Source: Stomoxys calcitrans
Lineage: Eukaryota; Arthropoda; Insecta; Diptera; Muscidae
Direction: 5' to 3'
NCBI RefSeq assembly: GCF_963082655.1
Contig: NC_081553.1
Span: 47,117,527-47,181,526 of the forward strand
DNA: 64,000 nucleotides
Positions 43,131 through 54,589 of this stretch are shown here, piece by piece (within the stretch, counting starts at the first letter, position 1; each line of letters begins with the position of its first letter). A program made the position numbers and the translations under genes. The notes under the pieces were generated by a model. It searched no databases, was not told the origin of the DNA, and saw nothing but the letters and a program-made list of their open reading frames with translations.

Positions 43131-44478
43131 ATCATGCCCCAAATATTTTTTCGATCTAGTGGAGTTAAAATGGTTCTTGAAAACCTAGACTTAAATAAAT
43201 CCTCGGGCCCGGATGGTATATCAACACTTGTTTTGCGCAAGTGTTCTTCGACACTCGCTCGTCCATTACGCAACCTTTTAAATTTGCGTTGGAAGGTTGC
43301 GAGCGTTCAGCCAATACCCAAGAAGGGTGAGGCAAACAACCCTGCGAATTATCGACGAATTGCGATATGCTCCGCTCTCTCCAAGGTCATGGAGAGCATG
43401 GTTAATCACTCATCTTGTGAGGTATTTAGAGTCGAATGGCCTTCTTAGCAACCAACAGTATGGGTTCCGCAGAAATCGCTCCACGGGTGAACTCATGGCA
43501 CTTCTGTCGAACACTGGAGTCGCTCAATCCACCAGTTTGGTGAGAGTAAGGTTGTGGCTCTGGATATCTCCAAGGCATTTGATAGAGTCTGGCACGGTGC
43601 ACTACTATCTAAGCTTGTCGCATTTTGGTGTCGGTAATGGCTTCGTTCGATTTATTTCGAGCTTTCTCAGAGATCGCACTATTCGAGTCGTTATAGATGG
43701 GTTCTCATCCAATGAGCACAAATTGACCGCAGATGTAGCCCAGGGCTCTGTTCTTTCTCCTTCTCCTTCTCTTTTTCTAATTTTCATCAACGAACTGTTG
43801 GATCAGACATCGAATCCGATCTACTCATTTGCGGATGACAATAATCTCTGTCATTCGTACTCATTCGACCATAGGCCAAGTCTTCGAGAGATTGAGGATA
43901 AGAGGCCGATTAAGGACGATACACTCTGCCAGGATTTGCTGGTTATATCTGAGTGGGGTCGAATGAATCGAGTAGATTTTAATGCACGGAAGACTCAGTG
44001 TTGCTTGTTGTCACACCATTGTGATCATCTTTGTCTATCAACGGTGTAGATGTTGAGCAATCAGAAGCTCTTGATGTTCTGGGCATGAAAATACAAAGTG
44101 ATGTCCGTTGGGCTAAACATGTATTCGAAGTGTCAAAGGAAGCATTCAAGTGTTTAGGTTTCCTTAAACGGTGTAAGAATTACTTAACTCCTTCTGATCT
44201 TCTTAACATCTACACCACTTTCATAAGGCCGAAAATGGAGTACAACTCACATGTATGGGCTGGAGCTTCAAAATGATCCCTGGAACTACTCAACCGTGTA
44301 CAGAGGAGAGCGATGGCATTAATTGGCGACAATGGGGTATCCAACTCTATTGCCTCCCTTCATCATCGTCGCAATGTGTGTTGTTTGGCGCTGTTCTATC
44401 GGTACTTTCATGGTGTGTGTTCGTCTGATATTCGTCTTCTTATTCCTGATGTAAGGCTGCGTGTTGGTTGACAGAAAA
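43131..44478 (+). pseudogene. LINE-II copy 1: RT of CR1/Jockey type, inserted in minisatellite
   Basis: Encoded in several frames: VLENLDLNKSSGPDGISTLV, PANYRRIAICSALSKVMESM, then (shifted) GLLSNQQYGFRRNRSTGELM. Next come FGVGNGFVRFISSFLRDRTI, AQGSVLSP and the active site SFADDNNLCHSYSF. VSKEAFKCLGFLKRCKNYLT and EYNSHVWAGASK follow, then a stop. After IRLLIPDVR the coding end is deleted straight into the 3' UTR (CTGCGTGTTGGTT). The RT catalytic Asp pair is present, but frameshifts, a stop and truncation at both ends make it inactive. It has no RNase H, unlike LINE-I and LINE-III. Confidence 0.9.
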
Positions 44479-44479
44479 G

Positions 44480-45835
44480 AAAAGATAGATTCATTACCCT
44501 TCTCCAAGGGTAAGGGTAGCGCCATTACCTTTTTCCAAGGGAGAAGGTAGATTCATTATCCTTTTTTAAGGGGGAGGGTCGCTCAATCACCCTTTCCCAC
44601 GGGATGCGGAGGAATTATTTTCCCAAGTGAAAGGGAAGCTTCACTAAGGGGAAGGGTACCATCATTACCCTTGTTCAAGGGAAATTTTACATTCATTACC
44701 CTTTACAAGGGTAAGGGTCGCTTCACAAACCCTTCATAAGAGTAAAGGTAGCTTAGTTACCCGTTTCCAAGGTGAAGTGTAGTTTTATTACACTTTCCCA
44801 TGGGAAAGAGTAGCTTTATTAACATTTTCCAAGGAAATGGGGAGCTTTATCATCACTTCTCATTTGTAAGGTTAGCTTAAGCTTTATTACCCCTTCCTAA
44901 GGAAAAAAGGGTAGCTTTATTCCCCCTTCCTAAGGAAAAAAATTTAAGTTTTTACTCTTTCTTAAGGGGCGGAGTAGCTTTGCCACCCGTTTCCAAGGGA
45001 AAGGGCAGCTTCATCAACCTTTCCTAAGGGAAAGGGTATCTTTATCACTTTTTCCCAAGGAGAGGAGTGTTCAATCATCATTTCCCAAATGAAGGGTAGC
45101 ATTAAGATACCCTTTGCCATGGGGTACCTTTTCCTTTCTCAAAGAAATTGCATCTTAGTTACCCTTTTCCAAGGGAAGGGTAGATTTATTACATTTTCCT
45201 AAGAGAAAAGGTAGCTGTTTTACTATTTTTCATCACCCTTTCCCAAGGGAAGTGGTAGTAATTACCTGTCCAAAGGAAAAAGGTAGCTTTATTACCCTTT
45301 TTTAGGAGAAAGGGTATCTTATTTACCTTTCCCAACGGAAAGGGTAGCTTTATTACATTTTCCCAAGGGAAAGTGTAGCTTTGTTACCCTTTCTCTTGTG
45401 AAAGAGTAGCTTATTTATTACCCTTTTCAAAAGGCAAGAATAGCATCATCAACCTTACCCAAGGGAAATGGAAGCTCCACCACCCTTTCCCAAGGTAAAG
45501 GGTAGCATTTTTACCCTTTCTCATGCGAAAATGTAGCTTTTCAAACTGTTTCCAAGGAAAAGGGTTACTTTATTACATTTTCCCAGGGGAAAGAGTAGCT
45601 TTGATACCCCGTTCCCTAGTGAAAGTGTTGCTTCGTTACCATCCTTCTCGGGAAAGGGTAGTCTTATTACCCTTTCTCGGGAAAGGGTGGCTTTATTGCC
45701 CTTTCTCAGGAAAGGATAACTTTATTACCCTTTATCTTCGAAAATGGTGGCTTCAATACCCTTTCTCTTGAAATAGGGTGTCCTTATTATCCTTAATATT
45801 GGGAGAGTTAGCTCTATTCTCCTTTCATGATTATT
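44480..45835. repeat. Hairpin-monomer minisatellite, right part
   Basis: The same repeat as 42440-43115, about 40 units, with TTACCCTTTCCCAAGGGAA and AGGGTAGCTTTATTA as the commonest forms. Around 45640-45770 the units become shorter (CCCTTTCTCGGGAAAGGGT). It fades out near 45835. Frames through it are not genes. Confidence 0.92.
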
Positions 45836-46744
45836 TTTAATATGCTTATAATGTATGTTAAACTCCTTAAATCACCCTCGCATACAACGTAACGACACTC
45901 TAGATATCGGGCATACAAATGTCAAAACCCATCCTAGAAAATAAGACTGGGGCGCAAATTATTTTGTATTTCGCTAATTGTTCAATGGCATGTCACAGAA
46001 CTATAAACCACCCATTGTAGCTGAATAACAGCCTACGAGTGGTAACCAAGTGGTATTTATAAGAGCCATTGGAAGAACAACTCATAAGCTAGAGGGCAAC
46101 CAAACAACCAAACTTCTTGCCAATGAGAGTATGGAAATTGTTTTGACTTTAGATAAGCCACAACTCAATGGATGATGATCGTCATGATGATGATGATGAT
46201 GATGGTAGTGGTGGTGGCGGCCCCACCAATAAACGCCAACCAACAAGCTGTGATAGAATGCCCAACTGAAAAATTTGAATGAATTGCGTTATTAGCTTAA
46301 CTGGCCCAACCCAAAATGAGCGAAAGCGAAAACGAAACTGAAACAGTAGCCATGGCTTACAGGACTGACTGGCAAACTGGAAAACCAACGGACAGACTGG
46401 CATGCGAGACAAGACAACCTTGTTATGAATATGAAACAATAAAATTTATTTGCAACGTTTATGTAACTAATTGCAAATGAAATGCCAAAAAAATAACGAA
46501 TTACCCTTCCGATTCACACACGCATGTCCTACTACAGGATTTCAAAGTGAAAGGGCACGTGCATAGCTTTCTGCTTATAGTGGAACTTACATGGGATTAA
46601 GTTAATTCATATTATATTGTAGCTGCTTAAAAATGGTATAAATGAAATAGTTTTAGCTGCCCAGAGATTTTATGGCTGCCCGGCTGTCTGAGAAGAAATG
46701 CTATCATTGTGTATTTCTTGACAGACAGAGCACCCTCAATGTAG
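45836..46744. other. Unique spacer with (GAT)n tract
   Basis: A GATGAT..GGTGGTGG tract lies at about 46168-46219. An 85-aa minus frame at 46182-46439 starts in this tract (poly-Ser end) and is not believed. No gene is recognised. Confidence 0.45.
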
Positions 46745-47215
46745 CCGATTAGGTTGTGAAGGAATATTTTTGTGGACTTGCCCTTATTTCATGCATGCTG
46801 TTTCCGAGACAGGCAAACTCCAGAGTTCACTGCGCTAAGACATGTTTCTATCAACCTCTCTACAGTCTTCAGGATAAAGGATGACAGACTAAAAGGACTA
46901 AAATATTTCGCCATGAAAATGACCTTTGTGTCCCTCCATCTCACAGATTTATACGGCATGCTGATACAAGCACAGTATATTTCCCTAAGACAAGAAGCCA
47001 GTCTACGCACACAGCTTGTAATTCCACCGAAGATACATCATGACTTGTTTCTTAATGGAATGTTCATGGGTAAATTTGCATTTTGATACATCATCACGGC
47101 CTTGCGATTTAAATGAGTCGAAACTTTTATCGCCCAAAATATTTTAGACTCAGACAAAATTTCCCAAACAACCTCCGACGAGTGCATATCAGTGACAACC
47201 TCTTTTGGCGCCACG
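46745..47215 (-). pseudogene. LINE-III RT fragment with a nested SINE stub
   Basis: The minus strand reads YFSPFSLSSFILKTVERLIE (the PISL..LKT.ER motif of RT) and upstream scraps matching the LINE-III copy at 53.2-53.5 kb. A 43-bp SINE 3' end is inserted at 47042-47084. Confidence 0.75.
47042..47084 (+). mobile_element. Hyper-truncated SINE (43 bp) with perfect target duplication
   Basis: Only the last 43 bp of the SINE (TTCTTAATGGAATGTTCATG..TTTGCATTTT) are present. The exact 10-bp repeat GATACATCAT flanks it at 47032-47041 and 47085-47094. The uninterrupted target is visible in the related LINE at 53.4 kb (GATGATACATCATCAGAG). Confidence 0.9.
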
Positions 47216-47933
47216 TTGCCTAGGATAGGTTAGGTTGAGTGGGTTGCCCACCAAAGGTGAGTTCACCCGGAGGCAAGTTTGGCCCATTGTGTTACCGTAG
47301 ATAGAAAGGCAAGAGAAAAAAGATGTGAGATCTCGGACTAGAGATTATAGACGAATTAAAAAAAACAGGAGGAATGGAGAACCTAAGCAGGGAGTAAAGA
47401 AACGCCCATCATCAAGCTTGCACGGATGTACATAAGCCCGAGCTTATTGCACCCCCCTTTGGAACCTACCTGTTCTATCAACAAATCTCAGGAGACCTAC
47501 CAGAGGTACGTAGGCAAGTTCACCCAGAAAGAAGAAACGGCTCCCCAGAAGGGAGAGCCTATGTCCCTGCAGACCCGGACATGAACACATCAAGGACTCA
47601 ATAGTCTCCTCCTCAGCCTCATCGGACTCCTACGGAAGTCATTGTGCGTTATTCTCATGAGCGCTGCCATGCGGCCTATAGCACAGTACCTGGTTATGAC
47701 CTCTGTTAAAGTACTTATCGACCTCTTATCGAACACCAGCAACTCCCTCGTCCTTCTCAGGTCGATGACAGACCACAGCGCCTTTGCAGTACGGCAACCA
47801 TCCACCGAGTCCCATCTCGCCATCGACGCCACTCTGACCATCCTCTCTTAAGTGTTCAGTAGCTCCACAAATGGCACGTGAGACCGGTGGCTGATCCGCC
47901 GGGCATAGACAAACTCCTCCTGGCGCACTCGTT

Positions 47934-48345
47934 CCCCTCTGGTCCAGGAACCCATGTCAGCATTACATGTTGGACCCGGAGCCTATCCAGGGACTCCAAA
48001 TAATCCGCCTCGCATCTCGACATTACCATTGTCCACCTCAAGGCCTTAAACGCTGCCATACTGTCCACATAAATCCTGAATTTTGAGGGCGGAAAATTCC
48101 TTACCAGAATTTCTCTTGCGGCTACTGTAATGGCGCAATCCCCTCTGGTTCAGGAACCCATGTCAGTGTCACATCTTGGGCCCGGAGCCTATCCAGGGAC
48201 TCCAAACAATCCGCCTCGCATCTCGACATCACCATTGTCGACCTCAAGGCCTTGAGCTGCACCATACTGTCCACATAAATCCTGAGTTTTGAGGGCGGAA
48301 AATCCCGCCCTCAGACCTCTACCTGAAAGATAGTACACTCGTCCG
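47934..48345 (-). repeat. 206-bp tandem duplication in LINE-III RNase H
   Basis: CCCCTCTGGT.CAGGAACCC recurs at 47934 and 48140. The units share GGACTCCAAA.AATCCGCC, ATACTGTCCACATAAATCC and GAGGGCGGAAAAT and differ by a modest number of substitutions. Confidence 0.92.
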
Positions 48346-49520
48346 GCAGTCTCAGAGACATATCGATATTGAATGCGTCAGAGTTGACCCCCAATACAGT
48401 CCTTGAGTCCATCTTGGAGACATAGATCGAGGTCTGTAGATCGGAGGTGTAGATCAAGGTCTCATCCTCCTCCAATACAGCATTCGCTCTCCATGCATTC
48501 CTCCCAGGAACACGATTCGCGAAAGCCCCTACCCCAGTGGGCACTGGCGCCAGATAGTCGGAGATCCTCCTCAGTCTACCCTCCGCATCCATAGTACCCA
48601 GAATCGAACTATGGCCGCAACCATTCTCCTTTGGCATGCCGACCTCCCTCAGCCTAAGCTCGACCTTGGCAGCGTAGTTCCGAATATAAAACTCAATGGG
48701 CGGCTACTGCAATGGCACAGACCTCTACCTGAAAGATAGTACACTCGTCCGGCAGTCTCAGAGACATACCGATATTGAATGTGTCAGAGTTTACCACCAA
48801 TACAGTCCTTGAGTCCATCTTGGAGACATAGATCGAGGTCTGTAGATTGGAGGTGTAGATCGAGGTCTCATCCTCCTCCAAAACAGCATTTGCTCTCCAT
48901 GCATGCCTCCCAGGAACATGATTCGCGAAAGCCCCAAACCCAGTCGGCACTGGTGCCAGATAGTCGGAGATCCTCCTCAGTGTACCCTCCGCATCCGTAA
49001 TACCCAGAATCGAACTATGGCCGCAACCATTCTCCTTTGGCATGCCGACCTCCCTCAGCCTAAGCTCGACCTTGGCGGCGTAGTTCCGAATATAAACCTC
49101 AATGGGCGGCTACTGTAATGGCACAGACCTCTACCTGAAAGATAGTACACTCGTCCGACAGTCTCAGACACATACCGATATTGAATGCGTCACAGTTGAC
49201 CCCCAATACAGTCCTTGAGTCCATCTCGGAGACATAGATCGAGGTCTGTAAATCGGAGGTGTAGATCGAGGTCTCATCCTCCTCCAAAACAGCATTCGCT
49301 CTCCATGCATTCCTCCCAGGAACATGATTCGCGAAAGCCCCAACCTCAGTCGGCACTGGTGCCAGATAGTCGGAGATCCTCCTCAGTCTACCCTCCGCAT
49401 CCATAGTACCCAGAATCGAACTATGGCCGCAACCTTCCTCCTTCAGCATGCCGAGCTCCCTCAGCCTAAGTTCGACCTTGGCGGTGTAGTTCCGAATATA
49501 AGCCTCAATGAGCTGCATAA
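48312..49520 (-). repeat. 406-bp tandem triplication in LINE-III RNase H
   Basis: CAGACCTCTACCTGAAAGAT recurs at 48312, 48718 and 49124, exactly 406 bp apart each time. The third unit alone continues into unique LINE sequence. The copies are nearly identical. The unit covers the RNase H YTDGS-to-AEV segment and the coding region before it. Confidence 0.96.
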
Positions 49521-49905
49521 CCAACATCGCTTCCAGGCTTGCCTGCGGTGCGGATCTCTGTGCCCCCGATGCAGTCCAGTCTCTGGACCTTCTCTAACTC
49601 CCTCGCACACATCCTCTTCTCTATATCCTTCCACCATACCAGTGCTCCATAGTTAAGTACTGGCCCCAATAAATCATATTGGGGGTTACCCTGTCCTGGA
49701 AGAGGAACACCAACTTCTGAATATATGCCTCCGTATTAGGTTTCGAGGATAGGATTTTCATTAGCTTAGAGGCCTCGGATGTATTCTCCATGGAACTGCA
49801 GAATTCCATCCAAGATTTATTCTAAGCTTTTTCAGTTCGCCCTTGTATTTTCATAGCTCAACCTTAAAGACGTCCCAATCGTCATATTGGACTAACACTT
49901 AGATC

Positions 49906-51755
49906 CGACATTTACCTACGAGTAATAAAGTCACAAACATTCTTGAATCTGAGTTTTCAGTAAGCTAAACTCAACCTGGGCTGGTGACTCAACTCACCGT
50001 TTTTGGACTGGTGATTCAACTGACCTTTTTTGAACCGAGTAGGACCAACACTGCAGAGCTCCCCCAACAAAAGGCAGGCTGAAACCAAAGTTCCAGGGGC
50101 TCTTGACCACCCTAGTGCCAGATTAGGGTTTCTGATCCAACCGAGTTATATAAACAACATCCTGTTTACCCCAAACATTCTCGGACTGGTAATTGGAAAA
50201 TATAGGCTATGTGAACAAGTAAGGTTTTGTGGGCACTGTACTTTGTCTGCTTTCGTTGGTATGGAGGGTCCATAACAATTGGACGCCATCTATTGGCGAA
50301 CTTTAGGACTATTAATAAAAATAAATCAAACATTAGATTGAGGGAACCTTCGATATGAGCCTTCATTAGCATATAGACTCCTTAGTCCCAATTATGGAAT
50401 TTTCTTGAGACCATTCGTAGTTTTTGGGAGTGATAAAAAGAAACCACATACAAGCCTCTTCCGTTACGGGTGTTCTAAACGAACGAGATTACACCTTTGT
50501 TTGTCCATAGCCACACCATACCATTAAATATCCGATTGTATAACTAAACGAAACTAGCGGCAACTTTTGCAACTACAATTGTGACATTTAGCAAAGTCAC
50601 AAACCAGTCATTACTCTCATTGAAAAAGTCATCATTCCCAAGAGCTTTACCATCTCCCAAAGCACATTCATAATCACAATAAAATGCACACACTCACACA
50701 CACACACACACCTAGCCATGTGTATACGCAACCATCAACAACTACCATACACATGACAATTTTCGTATGACGTATGAGTGATACTACTACCAAACGCATC
50801 AACACAGAACAATATACACACTACGTGTGTGTACGTACATCAGCAATGTATGCGTAGAAATACGTTCTCGTTTTCTCACATAGTCAGCCACACACTACAT
50901 GTGACCTGTGTCATCAGCATCCTTAAATGCCCTGCTAGGATTTCTGACGACCTCATACAGAATCTACCATCACAGAGTGTGTGTATACAAAACATGCAGA
51001 AATGTGGGTTCGAAATGCTATCGGTACACGTCCTTTGTGACAACGATATGTGTAAAAGTACGCACTCACATCACAGTATGTGGCCAAGTGTATATGTGCA
51101 AATACTTCCGCGCGCTGTGGTGGCACACAACATCATGGACCACCACGGAGGGGACATGCAAACTTAACACTTAGCGCATTCTCACACACAAACACAACAA
51201 TGAACACAGTTGTGTCAGTGGTTGTGCATGCAAAGTACATTGAAGTGGACAGCCCTTTGCCATAGAAATGTAGGGGAGGTATTATTATTAACATTTGTCA
51301 CAGTGCGCGATTTCGTGTGGTTGGTTGGTGGGTTATATGCCAACCCTTAGCTGTTGGGTCATCAACCCACATTTGCCGCTAGCTCTGTGTCTTGTGTGCC
51401 CTTTTCCTTCTGTTCGCCTGTTACACTAAGGTTGTTGCCAGTTACGACGTAATGTAATACAGTTAATCAGAGACATTACATGAAGGCCATTCACCAATGG
51501 ATGGTGAAAATCGAATAAAAGAAGACAATAGAGTACAGCAAAAAAACTCAAAACGCCCGAGAGTTTAAATAATCAAGCGTTGAACGTTTAAGAATGTTTG
51601 CATAAAAAACCCCTCCTTACTTTGTAGTTAGGTTACAAAAACAACAACAGGCACTAGTGAGCGGGTGGTAGAAAGGGAGGCAAAGGGTTAAAGGGGCCCC
51701 GAATAGGATGAAGGCTTGAAAAATTTTCATATTCGAGCATGGAAAAAATTCAAAA
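49906..51755. other. Unique spacer, CA/TG-rich in part
   Basis: No gene is recognised. (CA)n lies at 50690-50711, and TG/CA-rich DNA fills about 50780-51240. The 129-aa plus frame at 50778-51167 falls in this stretch, overlaps other frames of similar length and shows no domain, so I treat it as chance. A short repeat of CTGGTGA.TCAACT lies near 49980-50020. Confidence 0.45.
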
Positions 51756-52755
51756 CTCTGTCCTTTCCCATTTCCTTTTTCTTTTCTTCATTGACGATCC
51801 ATTGGGTCAGACTTCGAATCCAGTCTGCTCATTTGCCGATGACAGTAGTCTGTGTCATTCATATTCATTCGGCCATAGGCCCAGTCATCAAGAAATTGTG
51901 AACAAGAGGCGCATTATGGATGAGACGCTCTCCCAGGATTTGTTGGCCATTTCCGAGTGGGGTAGAATGAACAGAGTAGACTTTATAGCACCGAAGGCGA
52001 AGACTCGCTTCAATCGTCGATATCTATCGACGGTATGGATATTGAACAGATGCAGTCAGATGCTCTTGATGAACTGGGCATGAAGATACAATGTGATGCC
52101 CGTTAGTCAAAACACGTATTCGAAGTGTCGAAAGAAGCATTCAAGTGTTTGGGCTTCCTTAAGCGGTGCAAGAAATATTTAACCTCTTCTGATCTCAATA
52201 TCTATACTACCTACATCAGCCCGAGAATGGAATGTAACTCTCATATATGGGCAGGAGCTCCAAAATCATTCTTGGAGCTACTTGACCGGGTTCAACGGAG
52301 AGCGAAGGTGTTGATCGGAGACAATAGGGTATCCAACTACATATATTGATTCTCTTGAACATAGTCTGAATGTGGGTAGCGTTGTATTGCTCTATCGTTA
52401 GTTTCATGGCGTGTGTTCCAGGGATATGCGTCTACTAATCCCTGATGTTAGGATGTTCACCAGGAATACAAGACTTGCCAGGAACTCACACCCGTTTGTA
52501 ATTGATTGGCCAGTCGACCGAACCATGCATTACCGAGAAAATTCATTTTTCGCCCGAACCATTCGTATGTTGAATCGACTTCCGGCTAATGTCTTTCCCA
52601 CCGACATTGGCGTTCAGAAATTTAAGACGAATATCAATAAACACTAATCCCTCTTTGCCCCCTCCAACCACAAACTTTCCTAATTGCCAACACAATGCAC
52701 TGCATATATAGGGGACATCGCCTGCGTGTTGGTTACGTGAAAAAAGACGTTTTCG
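51756..52755 (+). pseudogene. LINE-II copy 2: RT C-terminal half
   Basis: It is 5' truncated exactly at the polypyrimidine tract after the PQGSVL codons (TCTGTCCTTTCCCATTTCC). It then reads DDPLGQTSNPVCSFADDSSL, CHSYSFGHRPSHQEIV, LAISEWGRMNRVDF and, after frameshifts, MSKEAFKCLGFLKRCKKYLT. EYNSHIWAGAP-like ECNSHIWAGAPKSFLELLDR follows. The end is RDMRLLIPDVRMFTRNTRLA and NSHPFVIDWPVDRTMHYREN, stopping with FKTNINKH at 52647. The 3' UTR has ACTGCATATATAGGGGACAT and GCGTGTTGGTTACGTGA. RT catalytic FADD is intact but the reading frame is not. Confidence 0.9.
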
Positions 52756-52775
52756 TCCATTGTGATACCACAGGA

Positions 52776-53915
52776 ACAGATGAAGGAAGATGCTTTCTAG
52801 TTCCTACAGTTGAACCATCCAGATCGTTATAAAAAACCCAACAACTTGCGAATGTTCACATCCGCTTATTCAGACAGGTTCTCTAAGGAATGAGAACTTA
52901 AAGTAGAACTCCTTCCAATCGCTAGTGCGGGACACACGCATATAAGGTGTTCTATAGTCTCTTCTTCTTCGATGTCCTCACAGCTTCTGCAAAAGTCGTT
53001 GCTGGCAACCTTTAGCCTGTCAGCATGTTTTCCGATTAGACAGTGACCTGTCATGACTGAGACGTCTGTTCTAGCCAGTGACAGCAAAGCGGTAGACCTC
53101 TTCAAGTCTTGATTAGGCCACATAGTTTTGGAATGCTCACAGTCCCCCCATTGGGACAATCAATCTCCAGTGATCTATGTCCTAAGACATGTTTCTATCA
53201 ACCTCTCAAGAGGCTTCAGCATAAAGGATGACAGACTAATAAGACGAAAATCTATCGCCTTCCAGTTTTCCTGCTTACGGAATAAAAATTAGCTTCGTGT
53301 CCTTCCAACCTACAGGTATATACATATGACATTCTGATGCAAGCAGAGTATATCTCCTTAAGCCAGGGAATCAGTCTATCGAACAAAGCTTCTTATCCAA
53401 CCGATGATACATCATCAGAGCCTGGCGACTTAAAGGAGTCGAAATTTTTTATCGCCCAAAGGATTTTCGGCTCAGATACAGTTTCCCTAATAACCTTCGA
53501 CTAATGCACCTTCTAGCGTCCGTTGGAGAATTTCCTGGGAAATGTTTATCAACGAGTAGTTCTCTTGTTTTCTCATTAGACATAGTCCATACATCCTCTG
53601 ACTTCTGAATATACGCCACCGTAATAGGTCTCTAGGACAGAATCTTTCTTAGCCTAGAGGCCTTAAATGTATACACCACGGAGCTGCAGAATTCTACCCA
53701 GGATTTGTTCTGAGGCTTTCTCAGCTCAGCTTATATTTTCTGAGCTCGGCCTTATGGATGTCCCAATCGTGTGGGGCTCTTGTGGCTTTCGCTCTGTTGA
53801 AGAGTTTTCTGCAGTCCTTCCTTAGACCAACCAGCACTGGGATCCACCATGGCGGTCGCTGTTTGCCCCTCGATTTGACACTAGGACATGCTGATACAAG
53901 CGAAAACATTTAGAC
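52776..53915 (-). pseudogene. LINE-III copy: endonuclease end, RT scraps, zinc knuckle
   Basis: The minus strand from 53909 reads SRGKQRPPWWIPVLVGLRKD, CRKLFNRAKATRAPHDWDIH (end of endonuclease/linker). RT remains near 53400 (complement encoding SFKSPGSDDV) and 53190-53230 follow. A 97-aa frame at 52866-53159 holds LLSLARTDVSVMTGHCLIGK and the zinc knuckle CRSCEDIEEEETIEHLICVC. The RT core and RNase H are largely deleted. It shares its segments with the 47.2-49.9 kb copy. Confidence 0.82.
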
Positions 53916-54125
53916 TACTCTTTGCAAGAATACAGGCTCTGTGTCTCCCATTCCCAGTACCCTTGAGAAGTATAAATCCCGGAATTATCAGTGCACGAAC
54001 CAACCCTACACACACCCATGGTTCCTGAATAAAAACGATGTTTGAGATGAGGTTTGAGATAGAATGAAGTAAGGAGTAATAAGGGATACGGACGTTGCCT
54101 GTAGGTTATTCCAGGGTACGACACC

Positions 54126-54390
54126 GCACGAGAAGAATCAATGTTAGGGTGCTTAAGACTTGGAGACAAAAGAAGAATCAAAGTTTACGTCGCTTGCGGG
54201 CACACCACCTCGTATAAAGGCTCGGAAGAATCAAGGTTTACGTTACTTACGGGCACGCCACCACGTAATAAGACTCGGAGACACGAGAAGAATCAAAGTT
54301 GACGTTGCTTACGGGTACGCCACCACCTTAGAAGGCTCGGAGACACGAGAAGAATCAAGGTTTACGTCGCTTACGAGCACGCCACTATCC
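54126..54390 (+). repeat. Tandem repeat, about 66-bp unit, four copies
   Basis: Units of GAAGAATCAA.GTTTACGT.GCTTACGGGCACGCCACCACGTAA.AAGGCTCGGAGACACGA. Between copies, differences are mostly substitutions. Short frames across it are repeat translations. Confidence 0.9.
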
Positions 54391-54540
54391 TCTGAATGAC
54401 TTAAATTTTTCTTTAAAAAATAATGACCTATTACGAGTTACAGAAAATTCTTGCGTAGCTATCCTTGAGTGACTTAAATTTTTTTCCAAAAATAATGACC
54501 TATTACGAGTTACAGAGAAATTCTTGCGTAGCGAAATAAC
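54390..54540 (+). repeat. Two-copy tandem repeat, about 73 bp
   Basis: TGA.TGACTTAAATTTTT..AAAAATAATGACCTATTACGAGTTACAGA.AAATTCTTGCGTAGC occurs twice in a row, directly between the 66-bp repeat and the 29-bp minisatellite. Confidence 0.9.
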
Positions 54541-54589
54541 AAAACGTCCGCTCCACTCAACGGTTCAAACAAGAATCCAAAGTTTTGTC

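Larger units (their letters stand above)
47224..49860 (-). pseudogene. LINE-III copy: RT N-terminus to RNase H and 3' UTR, internally amplified
   Basis: From 49860 down the minus strand reads MEFCSSMENTSEASKLMKIL (start of the RT region), then a large jump to LRELG..GCGHSSILG and DYLAPVPT. RNase H pieces IYTSDLQTS and DAFNIDMSLRLPDECTIFQV (three copies) follow, then MSRCEADYLESLDRLRVQH with TWVPGPEGNECARR. The last part is RTRELLVFDKRSISTLTEVI with YCAIGRMA. The 3' UTR ends near 47224 with ACTCAACCTAACCTATCC (complement). RNase H His of VPGHEG is Pro. Tandem duplications of 206 and 406 bp and several frameshifts destroy the gene. The RT palm with FADD/YADD is missing. Confidence 0.85.

Noticed and set aside
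46182..46439. An 85-aa minus-strand frame ending in poly-Ser
   Set aside because: It ends in the (GAT)n microsatellite. No other evidence of coding.
48403..49656. Plus-strand Arg/Ser/Pro-rich frames (SPSWRHRSRSV..)
   Set aside because: They are antisense shadows of the LINE-III RNase H repeats. The resemblance to SR proteins is accidental and recurs with the 406-bp duplication.
50778..51167. A 129-aa His/Cys-containing plus-strand frame
   Set aside because: It lies in CA/TG-rich DNA, overlaps two other long frames, and has no domain, signal peptide or splice context that I can support.
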